Origin: Desulfocarbo indianensis
GTDB taxonomy: Bacteria; Desulfobacterota; Desulfarculia; Desulfarculales; Desulfarculaceae
Length of the DNA: 64,000 nt
NCBI GenBank assembly: GCA_001184205.1
Contig: LBMP01000002.1
Span: 1-64,000, forward strand
Direction: 5' to 3'
Part shown: positions 43,142 to 52,182 of the stretch, in pieces
Layout of the letters: every line of letters begins with the position of its first letter
How positions within the stretch are numbered: the stretch's first letter is position 1
The notes under the pieces: generated by a model
The model's input: only the letters and a program-made list of their open reading frames with translations
Told to the model about the DNA's origin: nothing
Databases searched by the model: none
Position numbers and translations under genes: made by a program

Positions 43142-44995
43142 ATGTTCTATATGCAGAGGCGCTTGGGCGCCTGGCAAGCGGGCGACGACAGGGAGGGGGG
43201 AAAGGCGGAGTTCCGGCTTTTTTTCCCTTTGGGTTTCGACCCGCAGATTCAAACCATTCAGGTGGCCGGCGATTTTCAGGAACAAGCGGGGCAGGGGCAG
43301 AACTGGGATTTTTGCGGGGGGCTGCAGCTTGAAAAGGAGGCGACCCCGGAAGGAAGCTTCTGGCGGGCGACCACGCCCCGGGAATTACCGGCCGGATTCT
43401 ATCAATACAAATACTACGTCACCTATCCCGGCGCGGAGCCCCGCATAATCAGCGACCCCTGCACCAGGTACGGCGGCGAGGAAAACCAAAACGCCGGCCT
43501 GGTCATCGGCGGCAGCCGTGCCCAGGACAACCTGGTGGCTCCCCTGGCCGGCGGCAGGCTGCCTCTGCGCGATCTCATCATCTACGAGATGCATCTGGAC
43601 GATTTCACCGACGAGTATCGCGGGGCGCGGGCTCCCCTGGACGCGGCCGGCGACGAGGACAAGCTGGACCACCTGCAAAGCCTGGGCGTCAACGCGATTC
43701 TGTTCATGCCCTGGACCACCTGGAAAAAACCGGATTTCGACTGGGGGTACGAGCCGTTCCAGTTCTTCGCCGTGGAATACCGCTACGTCAATCACCTGGA
43801 TAAGCACGCCGAGAAAATATCCCACCTGAAAAGGCTCATCTCCAAATGCCATGAGCGCGGCATCCACGTCATCATGGACGGGGTCTTCAACCACGTGAGC
43901 AAGGATTTTCCTTATCACTGGTTCTACAAAAACCCCGAGGATTGCCCCTACACCGGCTCCTTCGGCGGCACCTTCGAGGGCCTGCAGGACCTGGATTTCC
44001 ACAACCAATGCACCCAGGAGTTCATCCGGGACGTCTGCTTGTATTGGATGGACGTATTCAAGATCGACGGCATCAGATTCGACAACACGGTCAATTACCA
44101 CTGCTCCGGCGACGCCCGGGGGCTGCCCAAGCTCCTGGAGGACATCCAGGCGCATCTGGATTCCCAGGGCGAAGCCAATTTTTCCATGACCGTGGAGCAT
44201 CTGGACATGGGCGCGGCCCAGCTGGTCAAGAACACCCTGGCCACCAGCTATTGGGACAACGCCATGTTTGAGCACTGCTTCGAGTACCTCTGGCGGGACG
44301 AGATCGACAGCCGCATCCTGGACGCCTACAACAACAACCGCCATCTCGCCTCCCCGGACAAGGTGGCGACCATATACATAAGCAACCACGATCACTCCCA
44401 CCTGGCCTGGCAGTCCGGCGCCCGCTGGAATCTGGGCTCTTTCAAATGGTACAAAACCCAGCCCCACGCCATAGCCCTCATGACCTGCCCCGGCGCGCCC
44501 ATGATTCAGAACGGCCAGGAATTGGGCGAGGACTACTGGCTACCGGAGAACGACCACGGCACCGGCCGCCGGGTGCTGCCCAGGCCCCTGCGCTGGAAGC
44601 TGAGACGCGACCCCATCGGCCGGAGCCTCACGGCCCTATACTCGCGTCTGGCGGCCATCCGCCACGAGTATCCCGGCCTGCGTTCCAACAACTTCTACCC
44701 TCCGCGCTGGGAAGAATGGCAGACGCGCTTCAACCCGGCCGGCTATGGGGTGGACGTGGCCAAGCAAATGGTGGTTTATCACCGCTGGGGCGAAGGTGAG
44801 GAAGGCGAGTTGCAGCGGTTCGTCATCGTGCTGAATTTCTCCGACCGCAATCAAACCGTGCGGGTGCCGTTTCCGGAAAACGGCGTGTGGACCGATTTGT
44901 TGAACGGCCTGCGCGGCGACTGGCAAGTGGAGGTGGGCGACTATCAGTTGGATATTTTCGTGGAGTCCAATTGGGGGCGGGTGCTCTTCAAATGA
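43142..44995 (+). CDS. GH13 (alpha-amylase family) enzyme with N-terminal CBM48-like domain
   Basis: 617 aa. The ATG at 43142 with AAAAGGGGGG upstream is preferred over the ATG at 43124. An N-terminal beta-sandwich (about 10-130: FRLFFPLGFDPQIQTIQVAGDF, FYQYKYYVTYPGAEPRIISDP) resembles CBM48. The (beta/alpha)8 barrel has all four GH13 regions: DGVFNHV, GIRFDNTVNYH (nucleophile Asp314), VEHLD (acid/base Glu352) and ISNHDH (Asp417). Closest in style to GlgB/GlgX/pullulanase-type enzymes acting on alpha-1,4/1,6-glucans. No signal peptide, so cytoplasmic. It is downstream of the exopolysaccharide genes but on its own leader, so its role (glycogen or trehalose metabolism) may be separate. Confidence 0.9.
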   Translation: MFYMQRRLGAWQAGDDREGGKAEFRLFFPLGFDPQIQTIQVAGDFQEQAGQGQNWDFCGGLQLEKEATPEGSFWRATTPRELPAGFYQYKYYVTYPGAEPRIISDPCTRYGGEENQNAGLVIGGSRAQDNLVAPLAGGRLPLRDLIIYEMHLDDFTDEYRGARAPLDAAGDEDKLDHLQSLGVNAILFMPWTTWKKPDFDWGYEPFQFFAVEYRYVNHLDKHAEKISHLKRLISKCHERGIHVIMDGVFNHVSKDFPYHWFYKNPEDCPYTGSFGGTFEGLQDLDFHNQCTQEFIRDVCLYWMDVFKIDGIRFDNTVNYHCSGDARGLPKLLEDIQAHLDSQGEANFSMTVEHLDMGAAQLVKNTLATSYWDNAMFEHCFEYLWRDEIDSRILDAYNNNRHLASPDKVATIYISNHDHSHLAWQSGARWNLGSFKWYKTQPHAIALMTCPGAPMIQNGQELGEDYWLPENDHGTGRRVLPRPLRWKLRRDPIGRSLTALYSRLAAIRHEYPGLRSNNFYPPRWEEWQTRFNPAGYGVDVAKQMVVYHRWGEGEEGELQRFVIVLNFSDRNQTVRVPFPENGVWTDLLNGLRGDWQVEVGDYQLDIFVESNWGRVLFK

Positions 44996-45077
44996 GAAAT
45001 AGTGCAGAGCGGCCGCCGGACGCCATATATATAAGGATGTAGACCCCCACGGCCATCTGGAGAGGACGTGTGACGCC

Positions 45078-45461
45078 ATGCCTGGCCATGAGCTGAAATT
45101 GCTGCCCCAGGAGATGGCGGTCTGCCGGTTGCCCCCGGCCGGCGAGCCGCCCGGCTGGGCCTTGCGGGCCGCCTTCCTGTGCCTGACCCGCACCGATGAC
45201 GAGCTGAGCGTCATCTGCCCGCAAACGGAGGTGCCGCCGGGGGTGGAGGCCGCAGGCGGCTGGCGTTGCCTCAAGGTGCGCGGCCCCCTGGAATTCAACC
45301 AGGTGGGGGTCTTGGCCTCCCTGGCCCAGCCCCTGGCCCAGGCCGGGGTGAGCATTTTGGCGGTTTCCACCTATGAGACCGATTATTTGCTGGTGCCGGC
45401 CCAAGATTTGGACGCGGCGGTTTCCGTTCTGCGCAAGCACGGCCACGCCGTGGATTTGTAA
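45078..45461 (+). CDS. ACT-domain (ACT_7/CASTOR-like) regulatory protein
   Basis: 127 aa. Two ACT-like halves: AFLCLTRTDDELSVICPQTEVP and WRCLKVRGPLEFNQVGVLASLAQPLAQAGVSILAVSTYETDYLLVPAQDLDAAVSVLRKHGHAVDL. This set (TRTDDELSVICP...GPLEF...TYETDYLLV) is typical of stand-alone amino-acid-binding ACT proteins. No enzymatic domain. It precedes the TRAP transporter/aminotransferase group by about 130 bp and may report an amino acid level. An AT-rich CATATATATAAGG patch (45030-45042) upstream is a possible promoter. Confidence 0.88.
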   Translation: MPGHELKLLPQEMAVCRLPPAGEPPGWALRAAFLCLTRTDDELSVICPQTEVPPGVEAAGGWRCLKVRGPLEFNQVGVLASLAQPLAQAGVSILAVSTYETDYLLVPAQDLDAAVSVLRKHGHAVDL

Positions 45462-45490
45462 AAGAATGGGGGCCTTGGGTCACTGGCGGC

Positions 45491-45519
45491 TTGACAGGGC
45501 TGGGCCAGGCCGATAGGCT
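45491..45519 (+). promoter_or_regulatory. Promoter of the TRAP transporter operon
   Basis: TTGACA (45491-45496), 17 bp, TAGGCT (45514-45519). A perfect -35 with a weak -10, 73 bp before the DctP ATG. The ORF frame is open across it, but the downstream ATG has the good ribosome site. Confidence 0.5.
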
Positions 45520-45592
45520 CAGCAAGTCATGCCGCCAGCGGGCGGCGGTGGGCAGGGGGGTAACGCAAGTTTTTTCCGGAGGGATCAGCAGG

Positions 45593-46681
45593 ATGAAAAA
45601 GGCGATATTGGTGGTGTTCGTGGCCCTGGCTCTGGCGCTCACGGCTGGCGCGGCCTCGGCCAAGGTGGTTATCAAGCTGGCCAACGCCGGTCCGGACAAT
45701 CCTGACAACCGCACCGTCAAGGCGGTGGAGATCTTCAAGTACCTGGTGGAAAAAGGCACCAAGGGCGAGGTGGAGGTGAAAGCCTTCCACGCCAGCAAGC
45801 TGGGCGACGAGCGCGAGGCCCTGGAGGGCATCCGCATGGGCACCATCCAGATGGGCACCCTGACCTCGGGTCCGGTGCCGGGCTTTTTCCCGGAGGTGAT
45901 GGTCTTTGACATCCCCTTCCTTTTCTCCAGCGCTCCGGCGGCCTGGGAATTCTTCCAGAGCGATTACGCCAAGGAGTTCAAGGAAGCCTTCCGCCAGAAG
46001 ACCGGCGTGCGCATCCTGGACATCACCGAGAACGGCTACCGCCACTTCACCGACGCGGCGCGCCCCTTGAAGACCCCGGCCGATATGAAGGGCCTCAAGG
46101 TCCGCACCATGCAGAACCCGGCCCATATGGCCATGGTCAAGGCCCTGGGCGCCGAACCCACCCCCATTCCCTTCAGCGAGCTTTACATGGCCCTGCAGCA
46201 GAAGGTGGTGGACGGCATGGAGTGCCCGGTGGTGCTGATCCACGACATGAAGTTCTACGAGGTGCAGAAGTACATGGTGCTGGACGGCCACCTGTACAAT
46301 CCCCTCTTCGTCTTCATGAACGACAAGTTTTTCACCAAGAAGCTGACCCCGGCCCAGCAAAAGGTGGTGGCCGAGGCCGCCAGGGTGCTGGCCGACACGC
46401 ACAACGGCTTCTCGCAGTTGGCCAACCAGGAGGGCCTGGCCAAGCTCAAGGCCAAGGGCATGGAGATTCACAAGCCCAGCGCCGCCGAGCTTAAGCAGTT
46501 CCGCGATCTGGCCCAGCCGGCCGGACTGACCTTCATTCAGGAGAAGGTGGGCAAGGAGCCGGTGCAGAAGGCCCTCTACGCCGCCGACGCCGCGGAAAAG
46601 AAGATCGGCGACCAGGCCGAGGCCATCGTGCAGCAGACCATTGACCAGGCCAAGGCCAAGTACCAAGAGATAAAGAAATAG
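45593..46681 (+). CDS. TRAP transporter solute-binding protein (DctP family)
   Basis: 362 aa with signal peptide KKAILVVFVALALALTAGAASA. Two-lobed periplasmic binding fold: LANAGPDNPDNRTVKAVEIFKYLVEKGTKGEVEVKAFHASKLGDEREALEGIRMGTIQMG, then LKTPADMKGLKVRTMQNPAHMAMVKALGAEPTPIPFSELYMALQQKVVDGMECP, the diagnostic DctP block with the carboxylate-binding Arg. GGAGGG precedes the ATG. Partner permeases follow directly. The ligand is a carboxylate that the sequence does not fix. Confidence 0.96.
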   Translation: MKKAILVVFVALALALTAGAASAKVVIKLANAGPDNPDNRTVKAVEIFKYLVEKGTKGEVEVKAFHASKLGDEREALEGIRMGTIQMGTLTSGPVPGFFPEVMVFDIPFLFSSAPAAWEFFQSDYAKEFKEAFRQKTGVRILDITENGYRHFTDAARPLKTPADMKGLKVRTMQNPAHMAMVKALGAEPTPIPFSELYMALQQKVVDGMECPVVLIHDMKFYEVQKYMVLDGHLYNPLFVFMNDKFFTKKLTPAQQKVVAEAARVLADTHNGFSQLANQEGLAKLKAKGMEIHKPSAAELKQFRDLAQPAGLTFIQEKVGKEPVQKALYAADAAEKKIGDQAEAIVQQTIDQAKAKYQEIKK

Positions 46682-46757
46682 GGCGCGGGCCCGGACAAGG
46701 AATCGACAGGCAAGGGCCGCGGGGGGCGCAGCTTTCCGCGGCCCGCCTTCGCTTTAT

Positions 46758-47324
46758 ATGGAAAAGTTTTCATTTTGCATAAACCGCCTGGCCAACGCCC
46801 AGGTGCGCCTGTGTTCCTGGGTCATGGTGGCTCTGGGCCTGGTGATGACCCTGGTGATTCTGGTCCAGGTCTTCTTCCGCTACGCGGTTTACATGCCGGT
46901 GCCCTGGACCGAGGAGCTGGCCCGCTACCTGATGGTCTGGATGGGCATGCTGGGCGCGGTGGCCGCCCTGCGCCAGGGCAGCCACATCGGCGTGCGGGTC
47001 CTGGTGGAGCGCCTGCCCAGCGGCGCTTACGACTACGCGGTGCCTTTGGTGCAGGCGGCGGAGATCGGCTTTTTGCTGCTTCTGTGCTGGCAGGGCTGGG
47101 ACTTCATGGAGATGAACCTGGGCCAAAACTCCCCGGCCATGGAAATCCCCATGATCATCCCCTACACCGCCATTCCGCTGGGCTGCCTCATGATGTCGCT
47201 GAACGTGCTGGCCGACATCCTGCAAGACCGCTGGCCCACCTCCCAGGGCTCGGACGCCAATATCGCGGCCGGCACCCTGGCGCCCAAGGCCCTAGGCCAA
47301 GCCTGCCGCCTGGAAGAGGAGTAG
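46758..47324 (+). CDS. TRAP transporter small permease (DctQ family)
   Basis: 188 aa, four membrane segments (LCSWVMVALGLVMTLVILVQVFFRY, WMGMLGAVAALRQGSHIGV, AAEIGFLLLLCWQGWDF, MIIPYTAIPLGCLMMSLNVLADIL). PWTEELARYLMVW and the RQGSHIGV segment are family marks. It lies between DctP and DctM genes and is four bases from the latter. Confidence 0.93.
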   Translation: MEKFSFCINRLANAQVRLCSWVMVALGLVMTLVILVQVFFRYAVYMPVPWTEELARYLMVWMGMLGAVAALRQGSHIGVRVLVERLPSGAYDYAVPLVQAAEIGFLLLLCWQGWDFMEMNLGQNSPAMEIPMIIPYTAIPLGCLMMSLNVLADILQDRWPTSQGSDANIAAGTLAPKALGQACRLEEE

Positions 47325-47328
47325 GCCG

Positions 47329-48609
47329 GTGCTCTTGACCCTGGCGGTGGTGTTTCTGGCGAGCCTGGCCCTGGGCGTGCCCGTGGCCTTTTGTCTGGGC
47401 TTCACTTCCCTGGCCGCGCTTTTGATGATGGACGAGCCGCTGGTCATCCTGGCCCAGCGCATGTTCACCGGCATGGATTCCTTTCCCCTCATGGCGGTGC
47501 CCTTTTTCGTCCTGGCCGGCGACCTCATGAACCGGGGCGGCACCACCCGGCGGCTGATCGATTTCGCCAACGTGCTGGTGGGACGCATTCCCGGCGGCCT
47601 GGCCCACACCAACATCGTGGCCTCCATGTTTTTCGGCGGCATCTCGGGCTCGGCGGTGGCCGACGCCGCGGCCATGGGCACCATCCTGGTGCCGGGCATG
47701 GTGCGCAAGGGCTACACGCCCGGCTTTTCCGCGGCGGTGACCGCGGCCTCCTCCACCATGGGGCCCATAATCCCGCCCTCCATCTTCATGGTCATCATGG
47801 GCGTGACCACCGGGCTCTCCATCGGCGGCCTGTTTCTGGCCGGCATCGTGCCCGGCCTTTTGCTGGGCGCGGCCATGATGGCCTTGAGCTATGTGATCGC
47901 GGTGCGCCGGCGCTATCCCCGCGAGGAAGCGCCGGTGACCCTGCGCCGTTTCTGGCACGACTTCCGTTCGGCCGGCCCGGCGCTGGTGGCGCCGCTCATC
48001 ATCCTGGGCGGCATCCTGGGCGGGGTTTTCACCCCCACCGAGGCGGCGGCGGTGGCGGTGCTTTACGCCTTGTTTCTGGGGCTGGTGGTGTACCGCGAGT
48101 TGAGCCTGCGCGATCTCTACGAAGTGCTCACCTCCAGCGGCGTCACCACCGCCGTGCTGCTGATGATCATCGGCATGGCCAACATCTTCGCCTGGGTTCT
48201 CACCGCCGAGGAAATACCCCAGAAAATAGCCGAGGCCATGCTGGGCCTCACCAGCAATCCCTACTTGATTCTGTTGCTCATCAACGCCTTTCTCATTTTT
48301 ATCGGCATGTTCCTGGAAGGCGGCGCGGCCATAATCATCCTGGCCCCCACCCTGCTCAAGGTGGCCGAGGCCGTGGGCATCGAGCCCCTGCATTTCGGCC
48401 TGATGATGGTGTTGAACATAGTGGTGGGCCTGCTCACGCCGCCCTTGGGGGTTTGCCTTTTCGTGGTGTGCGGGGTGACCGGCCTCAGCCTGGGGCGCAT
48501 CACCAAGGCGGTGCTGCCTTTCCTGGCGGTGGAGTTCGCGGTGTTGCTTTTGGTCACCTACGTGCCCGCCCTGGTGCTGGCCATTCCCCGCTGGTTCGGG
48601 TATCTCTAA
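47329..48609 (+). CDS. TRAP transporter large permease (DctM family)
   Basis: 426 aa, GTG start, about 12-13 membrane segments. Family signature [57 protein letters not shown] is followed by [33 protein letters not shown] and [17 protein letters not shown]. It is the sodium-coupled transport subunit. Its stop is three bases before the aminotransferase gene, so they are likely one operon. Confidence 0.96.
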   Translation: MLLTLAVVFLASLALGVPVAFCLGFTSLAALLMMDEPLVILAQRMFTGMDSFPLMAVPFFVLAGDLMNRGGTTRRLIDFANVLVGRIPGGLAHTNIVASMFFGGISGSAVADAAAMGTILVPGMVRKGYTPGFSAAVTAASSTMGPIIPPSIFMVIMGVTTGLSIGGLFLAGIVPGLLLGAAMMALSYVIAVRRRYPREEAPVTLRRFWHDFRSAGPALVAPLIILGGILGGVFTPTEAAAVAVLYALFLGLVVYRELSLRDLYEVLTSSGVTTAVLLMIIGMANIFAWVLTAEEIPQKIAEAMLGLTSNPYLILLLINAFLIFIGMFLEGGAAIIILAPTLLKVAEAVGIEPLHFGLMMVLNIVVGLLTPPLGVCLFVVCGVTGLSLGRITKAVLPFLAVEFAVLLLVTYVPALVLAIPRWFGYL

Positions 48610-48612
48610 GCC

Positions 48613-49776
48613 ATGGAAGACAAGGTGTCCCAAGTGGTGCGCGCGAGCGCGCCCTCGGTCATCCGGGAGATGTTTCAGCGGGCCGCCGCCCTGGAAGGCG
48701 TGATATCCCTGGGCATAGGGGACCCGGATTTCCACACGCCGGAGGCCATCTGCCGGGCCGCCCTGGCCGACGCCCTTAAGGGCCACACCCACTACGCCTC
48801 CAGCCAGGGCGATCCCGAGCTGTTGGCCGAGCTGGCCGCTCATCTTAACCGCCTGCACGGCTTTGGGGTGGAGCCAAGCCAGTTGCTCATCACCAGCGGC
48901 GGCATGGGGGGCCTGGCCGCCTGCATGCGCGCCCTCCTGGACCCCGGCGACGAGGTGATTCTGCCCGAGCCCTATTTCCCGGATTACGAGGCGCACGTGG
49001 CCTTTGCCGGCGGGCGCCTGGCCCTGGTCCCCACCAGGGCCGAACAAGGCTTCGTGCCCCAGCCCGCCGCGGTGGCCGCCGCTCTATCCGACAGGTCCAA
49101 GGTGCTGCTCATCACCAGCCCCAACAATCCCACCGGCGCGGTGATTCCCCTGGCGGTGCTGGAGGAGCTGGCCCGCCTGGCCGTGGAGCGCGACCTGGTG
49201 GTTATTTCCGACGAGGTCTACGCCCGCCTCACCTATGACGGGCCCTGCCATTCCATCCGCAACCTGCCGGGCATGGCCGAGCGCACCGTGGTGATAGGCT
49301 CGTTCTCCAAGGCCTTCGCCATGACCGGCTGGCGTCTGGGCTGGGCCGTGTGCCCCCCCTGGTTCACCCCGCACCTGCTCAACGTGGTCACCCACAACAC
49401 CTCCTGCGCCTCTTCGGTCTCCCAGCGCGCGGCCCTGGCCGCCCTGCGCCAGCCCGATGCGGTGGTGGAGGCCATGGCGGAGGAATTCAGCCGGCGCTGC
49501 CGCACCGCCTATGAAATCCTGAGCAAGGCGCCGGGGGTGACCCTCAGCCCGCCGCGGGGATCGTTCTACCTCTTCCCCAAGATCGGATGCATCCGGGGCC
49601 CCGCGCGGGAGTTCTGCCTGGAGCTGCTGGAAAAGGAGCGGGTGGTGGCGGTGCCCGGCGAATCTTTCGGCCCCTCCGGCCGGGGCTGCGTGCGCCTGGC
49701 CTGCACCGTGGCCGAGCCCCGCTTGAGCCGGGCCCTGGAGCGCCTGGCGCGTTTCATCGGGAATTATGCCGTCTGA
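48613..49776 (+). CDS. Pyridoxal-phosphate aminotransferase, class I/II
   Basis: 387 aa. SLGIGDPDFHTPEAI, HYASSQGDPELLAELA, LITSPNNPTGAVIPL and VVISDEVYARLTYDG are typical of aspartate-type fold-I aminotransferases, with the PLP Lys in SFSKAFAMTGWRLGW and the substrate Arg in CVRLACTV. The exact amino acid is unknown. It follows the TRAP permease and overlaps the amidohydrolase by eleven bases, so it is likely part of uptake and breakdown of one substrate. Confidence 0.93.
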   Translation: MEDKVSQVVRASAPSVIREMFQRAAALEGVISLGIGDPDFHTPEAICRAALADALKGHTHYASSQGDPELLAELAAHLNRLHGFGVEPSQLLITSGGMGGLAACMRALLDPGDEVILPEPYFPDYEAHVAFAGGRLALVPTRAEQGFVPQPAAVAAALSDRSKVLLITSPNNPTGAVIPLAVLEELARLAVERDLVVISDEVYARLTYDGPCHSIRNLPGMAERTVVIGSFSKAFAMTGWRLGWAVCPPWFTPHLLNVVTHNTSCASSVSQRAALAALRQPDAVVEAMAEEFSRRCRTAYEILSKAPGVTLSPPRGSFYLFPKIGCIRGPAREFCLELLEKERVVAVPGESFGPSGRGCVRLACTVAEPRLSRALERLARFIGNYAV

Positions 49777-50863
49777 TCTTCTTACGCAACGCATGAGCGA
49801 GCTGCGCCGGCATGTGCACGGCCTGGCCGAGCCCTCGGGCCGGGAACAACGCACCGCCGCCTTCCTGGCCGAGTTGCTGGCCTCCTGCAACCCCGCTTTG
49901 CTGCTTAGCGGCATGGGGGGCCACGGCCTGGCCGCCGAGTTCCGGGGCGGCGCGCCCGGTCCCAGACTGGGGCTGCGCGCCGAGCTGGACGCGGTGGCCT
50001 GCGGACAGGGGGCCCGCCACGTCTGCGGCCATGACGGCCACCTGGCGCTCCTGGCCGGGGTGGCCCTGCACCTGGCCCAGCGGCCCTTGACCAGGGGCAG
50101 CCTGGTCTTAATTCTGCAGCCGGCCGAGGAAACCGGGCAGGGGGCCGCCGCGTTTCTGGCCGACCGGCGCTGGAGCCAGATCGCCCCCGATATGGTTTTC
50201 GCCCTGCACAACCTGCCGGGCCTGCCCCTTGGCGCGCTGGCGGCGCGCTCCGGGGTGATGAACCTGGCCTCGGTGGGGCTCGGGGCGCGGCTGCGGGGAG
50301 CGGCCAGCCACGCGGCGCAGCCGGCCGAGGGGCTCAGTCCGGCGCCGGCCCTGACCGGGCTCCTGGCGCGCTTGCCCGGCCTGGCCGGGGAGGGTGAGCT
50401 CATCACCCTGACCCACGCGCGCTTGGGCGAGGAGAGCTTCGGCGTCTCGCCGGGCGAGGCCCTGCTCTGCGCCACCCTGCGCGCGCCCGGCGACCGGTCC
50501 TTGTCAGCCCTCCGGGACCGGGCGGCGCGCCTGGTGGCCGATCTTTCCGCGCAGAACGGCCTGATGCACAGCCTGACCTGGCCGGAGCCTTTTACGGTCA
50601 CCCGCAATCATCCGGTGGCGGTCGACGCCTTGCGCCGGGCCGCCGCCGCGCTTTGCCTGGATTTCGTGGAGCCGGAAGAACCTTACCCCTGGTCCGAGGA
50701 TTTCGGCTGTTTCACCGCCGCCGCGCCGGGAGCCCTGTTTTGCCTGGGAGCCGGCGAATCCTGCCCGGCCCTGCACTCGGCGGACTACGTCTTCCCCGAC
50801 CAACTGCTGGCCAGGGGCTTGGACCTGTGGCTGGAGGTCATAAGTCAGGTCATGGGCGCCTGA
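49766..50863 (+). CDS. M20D-family amidohydrolase / N-acyl amino acid deacylase
   Basis: 365 aa. Metal-binding set HVCGHDGHLALLAG and VLILQPAEETGQGAAAFL (general-base Glu pair), with further FALHNLPGLPLGALAARSGVMN and the dimerisation-domain GAASHAAQPAEGLSPAPALTGL. The C-terminal PWSEDFGCFTAAAPGALFCLGAGE and HSADYVFPDQLLARGLDLW match M20D (hippurate/IAA-amino-acid hydrolase-type). It overlaps the aminotransferase gene, hinting at a coupled path: import, deacylation, transamination. Confidence 0.92.
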   Translation: MPSDLLTQRMSELRRHVHGLAEPSGREQRTAAFLAELLASCNPALLLSGMGGHGLAAEFRGGAPGPRLGLRAELDAVACGQGARHVCGHDGHLALLAGVALHLAQRPLTRGSLVLILQPAEETGQGAAAFLADRRWSQIAPDMVFALHNLPGLPLGALAARSGVMNLASVGLGARLRGAASHAAQPAEGLSPAPALTGLLARLPGLAGEGELITLTHARLGEESFGVSPGEALLCATLRAPGDRSLSALRDRAARLVADLSAQNGLMHSLTWPEPFTVTRNHPVAVDALRRAAAALCLDFVEPEEPYPWSEDFGCFTAAAPGALFCLGAGESCPALHSADYVFPDQLLARGLDLWLEVISQVMGA

Positions 50864-50905
50864 AAGCGGGTTTTGTGCGCGCGCGGTTACAATGGTAGGC
50901 TTATA

Positions 50906-50911
50906 TATAAT
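50906..50911 (+). promoter_or_regulatory. Likely -10 element of the FGE-fold gene
   Basis: TATAAT within TTATATATAATCG, 60 bp before the ATG of the next gene. No good -35 at 16-18 bp. Confidence 0.35.
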
Positions 50912-50970
50912 CGAGCTGACGCCCGCTGCGGCGGGAGATGCGGTGCCCTCACTTCCTGTTGGAGGGGTTC

Positions 50971-51804
50971 ATGCGCTTTGCGTGCGATAAAGTGGCGGCG
51001 GTGGCGATGCTGGGTCTTCTGCTGAGCTTCCTGCCGGCTGGGCCGGCCCTATCCGCCGCGCCGCCTCAACGAGTCGCCAATTCCCTGGGCATGGAATTCG
51101 TCCTGATTCAGGCCGGCAGTTTCATGATGGGCAGCCCCAAGCGGGAGCCCGGCTATCAGGGCAATGAACGCCGGCACAAGGTGATCCTGAGCGAGCGTTT
51201 TTACATGCAGACCACCGAGGTCACCCAGGGCCAGTGGCGCGCCATAATGGGCAAGGGCCTCATCAATCTGCACAAGGGTCCGGACAATCTTCCCGTGAGC
51301 CGGGTTTCCTGGTTCGAGGCGCAATCGTTCATCAAGCGCCTGAACCAGAAAAACGAGGGGACCTATCGCCTGCCCAGCGAGGCCGAATGGGAGTACGCCT
51401 GCCGGGCGGGCACCGAAACCGCCTATTACTGGGGCGACCAGGCCGACTGCTCCAAGGCCATGTACGGCAACAATCCCCAGGGCGATTACCAATGCCGGCA
51501 ATACCTGGCCCGGAAGGGCATCGCGCCCGGGCAGCCGGCTCCGGTGAAGAGCTACGACCCCAACCCGTGGGGCCTGTACGACATGACCGGCAACGTGTGG
51601 GAATGGTGCCAGGATTGGTTCGATTACTACCCCAAGGGCCGGCTCATCGATCCCAAGGGCCCGCTGGAAGGCAAATCCCGCGCCCGGCGCGGCGGCAGCT
51701 GGTTCGCGGGGCCGCTGACCTTGCGCTCCGGCAACAGGAATTTCGCCAATCCGGCGTTCATGGAAACCACCCTGGGATTCCGCCTGGTCAGGGAGCTGGA
51801 TTAG
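50971..51804 (+). CDS. Secreted SUMF1/FGE-sulfatase-fold protein
   Basis: 277 aa from the ATG at 50971 with GGAGGGG six bases upstream (an ATG at 50938 is less likely). Signal peptide VAAVAMLGLLLSFLPAGPALS. FGE-fold marks: NSLGMEFVLIQAGSFMMGSP, YMQTTEVTQGQWRAIMG, PVSRVSWFEAQSFIKRLNQK, YRLPSEAEWEYACRAGTETAYYWGD, GLYDMTGNVWEWCQDWFDYY and RARRGGSWFAGPLTLRSGNRNF...GFRLVREL. The C-terminal Cys pair that formylglycine-generating enzymes use is absent, so it is probably a binding or structural member. Isolated gene. Confidence 0.88.
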   Translation: MRFACDKVAAVAMLGLLLSFLPAGPALSAAPPQRVANSLGMEFVLIQAGSFMMGSPKREPGYQGNERRHKVILSERFYMQTTEVTQGQWRAIMGKGLINLHKGPDNLPVSRVSWFEAQSFIKRLNQKNEGTYRLPSEAEWEYACRAGTETAYYWGDQADCSKAMYGNNPQGDYQCRQYLARKGIAPGQPAPVKSYDPNPWGLYDMTGNVWEWCQDWFDYYPKGRLIDPKGPLEGKSRARRGGSWFAGPLTLRSGNRNFANPAFMETTLGFRLVRELD

Positions 51805-51834
51805 GCGCCGTAAATCGCGACCGCTGAAACCAAG

Positions 51835-51870
51835 GCCGGCCTTGGCTGCCTCGCCGCAAGCCAGGCCGGC
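51835..51870 (+). terminator. GC hairpin after the FGE-fold gene
   Basis: A 12-bp stem with one bulged T (arms at 51835-51847 and 51859-51870) 31 bp past the stop codon. No T-tract. Confidence 0.35.
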
Positions 51871-52018
51871 CCGTTTATGGCGCGTGTGAGCGGGCCGATT
51901 CCGGGGCAGGTCCCGGAGCTTGGCCTGGTCGCCGGGGGCGGGAGGAGTGCGGGACCAGCGGCGACGCCGTGAACCTGGGCGGGCCGCCGGCTAAACAGCC
52001 TTTCCCGCCGGTGGCCGT

Positions 52019-52181
52019 CTAGCAGGGCGTTGAAAAGCACCCTGCGCCGCCGGGCCATGGGCGGCCCGCCAATGCGCGCGGTTTTGAACAAACAAGCGAA
52101 TTGCCCAACTTGGCAAAACCCAAGTTTTTACCAAGTTGGGGTTAAAAAAGGCCAGGAAGGTCTTTTTCAACAACCTGCTAG
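52019..52181. mobile_element. MITE-like non-coding inverted-repeat element
   Basis: The ends at 52019-52041 and 52159-52181 (opposite orientation) match at 19 of 23 positions; both begin CTAGCAGG and share GTTGAAAA. CTAG at each end could be a target duplication. Inside are a GC-rich left part and a long inverted repeat (CCCAACTTGG at 52104-52113 with CCAAGTTGGG at 52131-52140, plus an inner AAAAC/GTTTT stem). There is no ORF. The right end abuts the stop codon of the hybrid kinase. Confidence 0.45.
52143..52168 (-). terminator. Rho-independent terminator of the hybrid kinase
   Basis: On the - strand AAAAAGACC-TTCCT-GGCCTTTTT forms a 9-bp stem with one G-U pair, continuing into TTTTTTAACC, about 20 nt after the kinase stop. 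It is formed by the right end of the MITE-like element. Confidence 0.6.
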
Positions 52182-52182
52182 T

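Larger units (their letters stand above)
51805..52182. other. 378-bp intergenic region with hairpins and a MITE-like element
   Basis: It contains a GC hairpin after the FGE-fold gene (GCCGGCC-TTGGCT at 51835-51847 with AGCCA-GGCCGGC at 51859-51870), then GC-rich sequence, then the 163-bp inverted-repeat element 52019-52181. No gene supported. Confidence 0.55.

Noticed and set aside
47188-49047. 619-codon open frame on the - strand over the TRAP permease and aminotransferase
   Set aside because: His/Gln/Gly-rich shadow of two well-identified genes.
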